Assembly: GCA_020975725.1 (NCBI GenBank)
Contig: QXJR01000014.1
Span: forward strand, 558,001-622,000
Direction of reading: 5' to 3'
DNA: 64,000 nt
Origin: Picocystis sp. L7
Lineage: Eukaryota > Chlorophyta > Picocystophyceae > Picocystales > Picocystaceae
The notes beneath the pieces are model-generated. The model ran no database searches. It saw only the letters and a list, made by a program, of their open reading frames with translations, and was not told the origin of the DNA. A program made the translations under genes and the position numbers. Below, in pieces: positions 63,978 to 64,000 of the stretch (its first letter is position 1; the number at the start of each line of letters is the position of its first letter).

Positions 63978-64000
63978 GGCAGCCCACGTGCTCCCTAGAG

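Overview
The window looks like nuclear DNA of a unicellular photosynthetic eukaryote. About 26 protein genes are spaced 1-3 kb apart on both strands. Most are single open frames, and the few introns are short (71-180 nt), nearly all near the 5' end. The gene set is eukaryotic and algal or plant-like: DET1, a DUF789 protein, a double-AP2 factor, E2F, GSII glutamine synthetase, a CBM25/53-like sugar-binding protein, Nup93, a kinesin-14 and an SRA/chromodomain protein. An intron-poor genome with moderately high GC and plant-type regulators best fits a mesophilic unicellular red alga such as Porphyridium. That assignment is inference; no rRNA or plastid gene is present to confirm it.

Layout: 1-7 kb holds the DUF789 protein and kinesin-14. 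7-14 kb holds a small tail-anchored protein, DET1 and a PEP-mutase-family enzyme. 15-23 kb holds a lipid-anchored transglycosylase/LysM protein, a Canopy-like ER protein, an F-box protein and succinyl-CoA ligase beta. 24-34 kb holds the AP2 factor, NAD kinase, an EF-hand lysophospholipid acyltransferase, the SRA-chromodomain protein and glutamine synthetase. 36-46 kb holds a peroxisomal enoyl-CoA isomerase, a Maf protein, a coiled-coil tail-anchored protein, Nup93, the CBM protein and two tightly packed mitochondrial assembly factors (LYR protein and COA4). 46-57 kb holds two unlike copper amine oxidases flanking an E2F. 57-60 kb holds a Crypton-type tyrosine-recombinase element. The last 4 kb is AT-rich and nearly empty.

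Some genes fit common themes. COA4, the LYR protein and succinyl-CoA ligase serve mitochondria. Glutamine synthetase and the amine oxidases handle nitrogen. DET1, F-box, E2F, AP2 and SRA-chromo are regulatory. There is no sign of operon-like grouping except COA4-LYR, which lie head to tail 43 bp apart.

By eye, sequence upstream of start codons is GC-rich and carries G-rich or purine-rich tandem repeats (26.5, 30.5, 43.5 and 45.9 kb), while sequence downstream of stop codons is AT-rich. The most notable items are the recombinase element with its flanking GGGTGACG motifs, the SRA-plus-two-chromodomain fusion, the COA4-LYR pair, and an apparent frameshift in one amine oxidase. Introns and starts were inferred by reading and have no transcript support.
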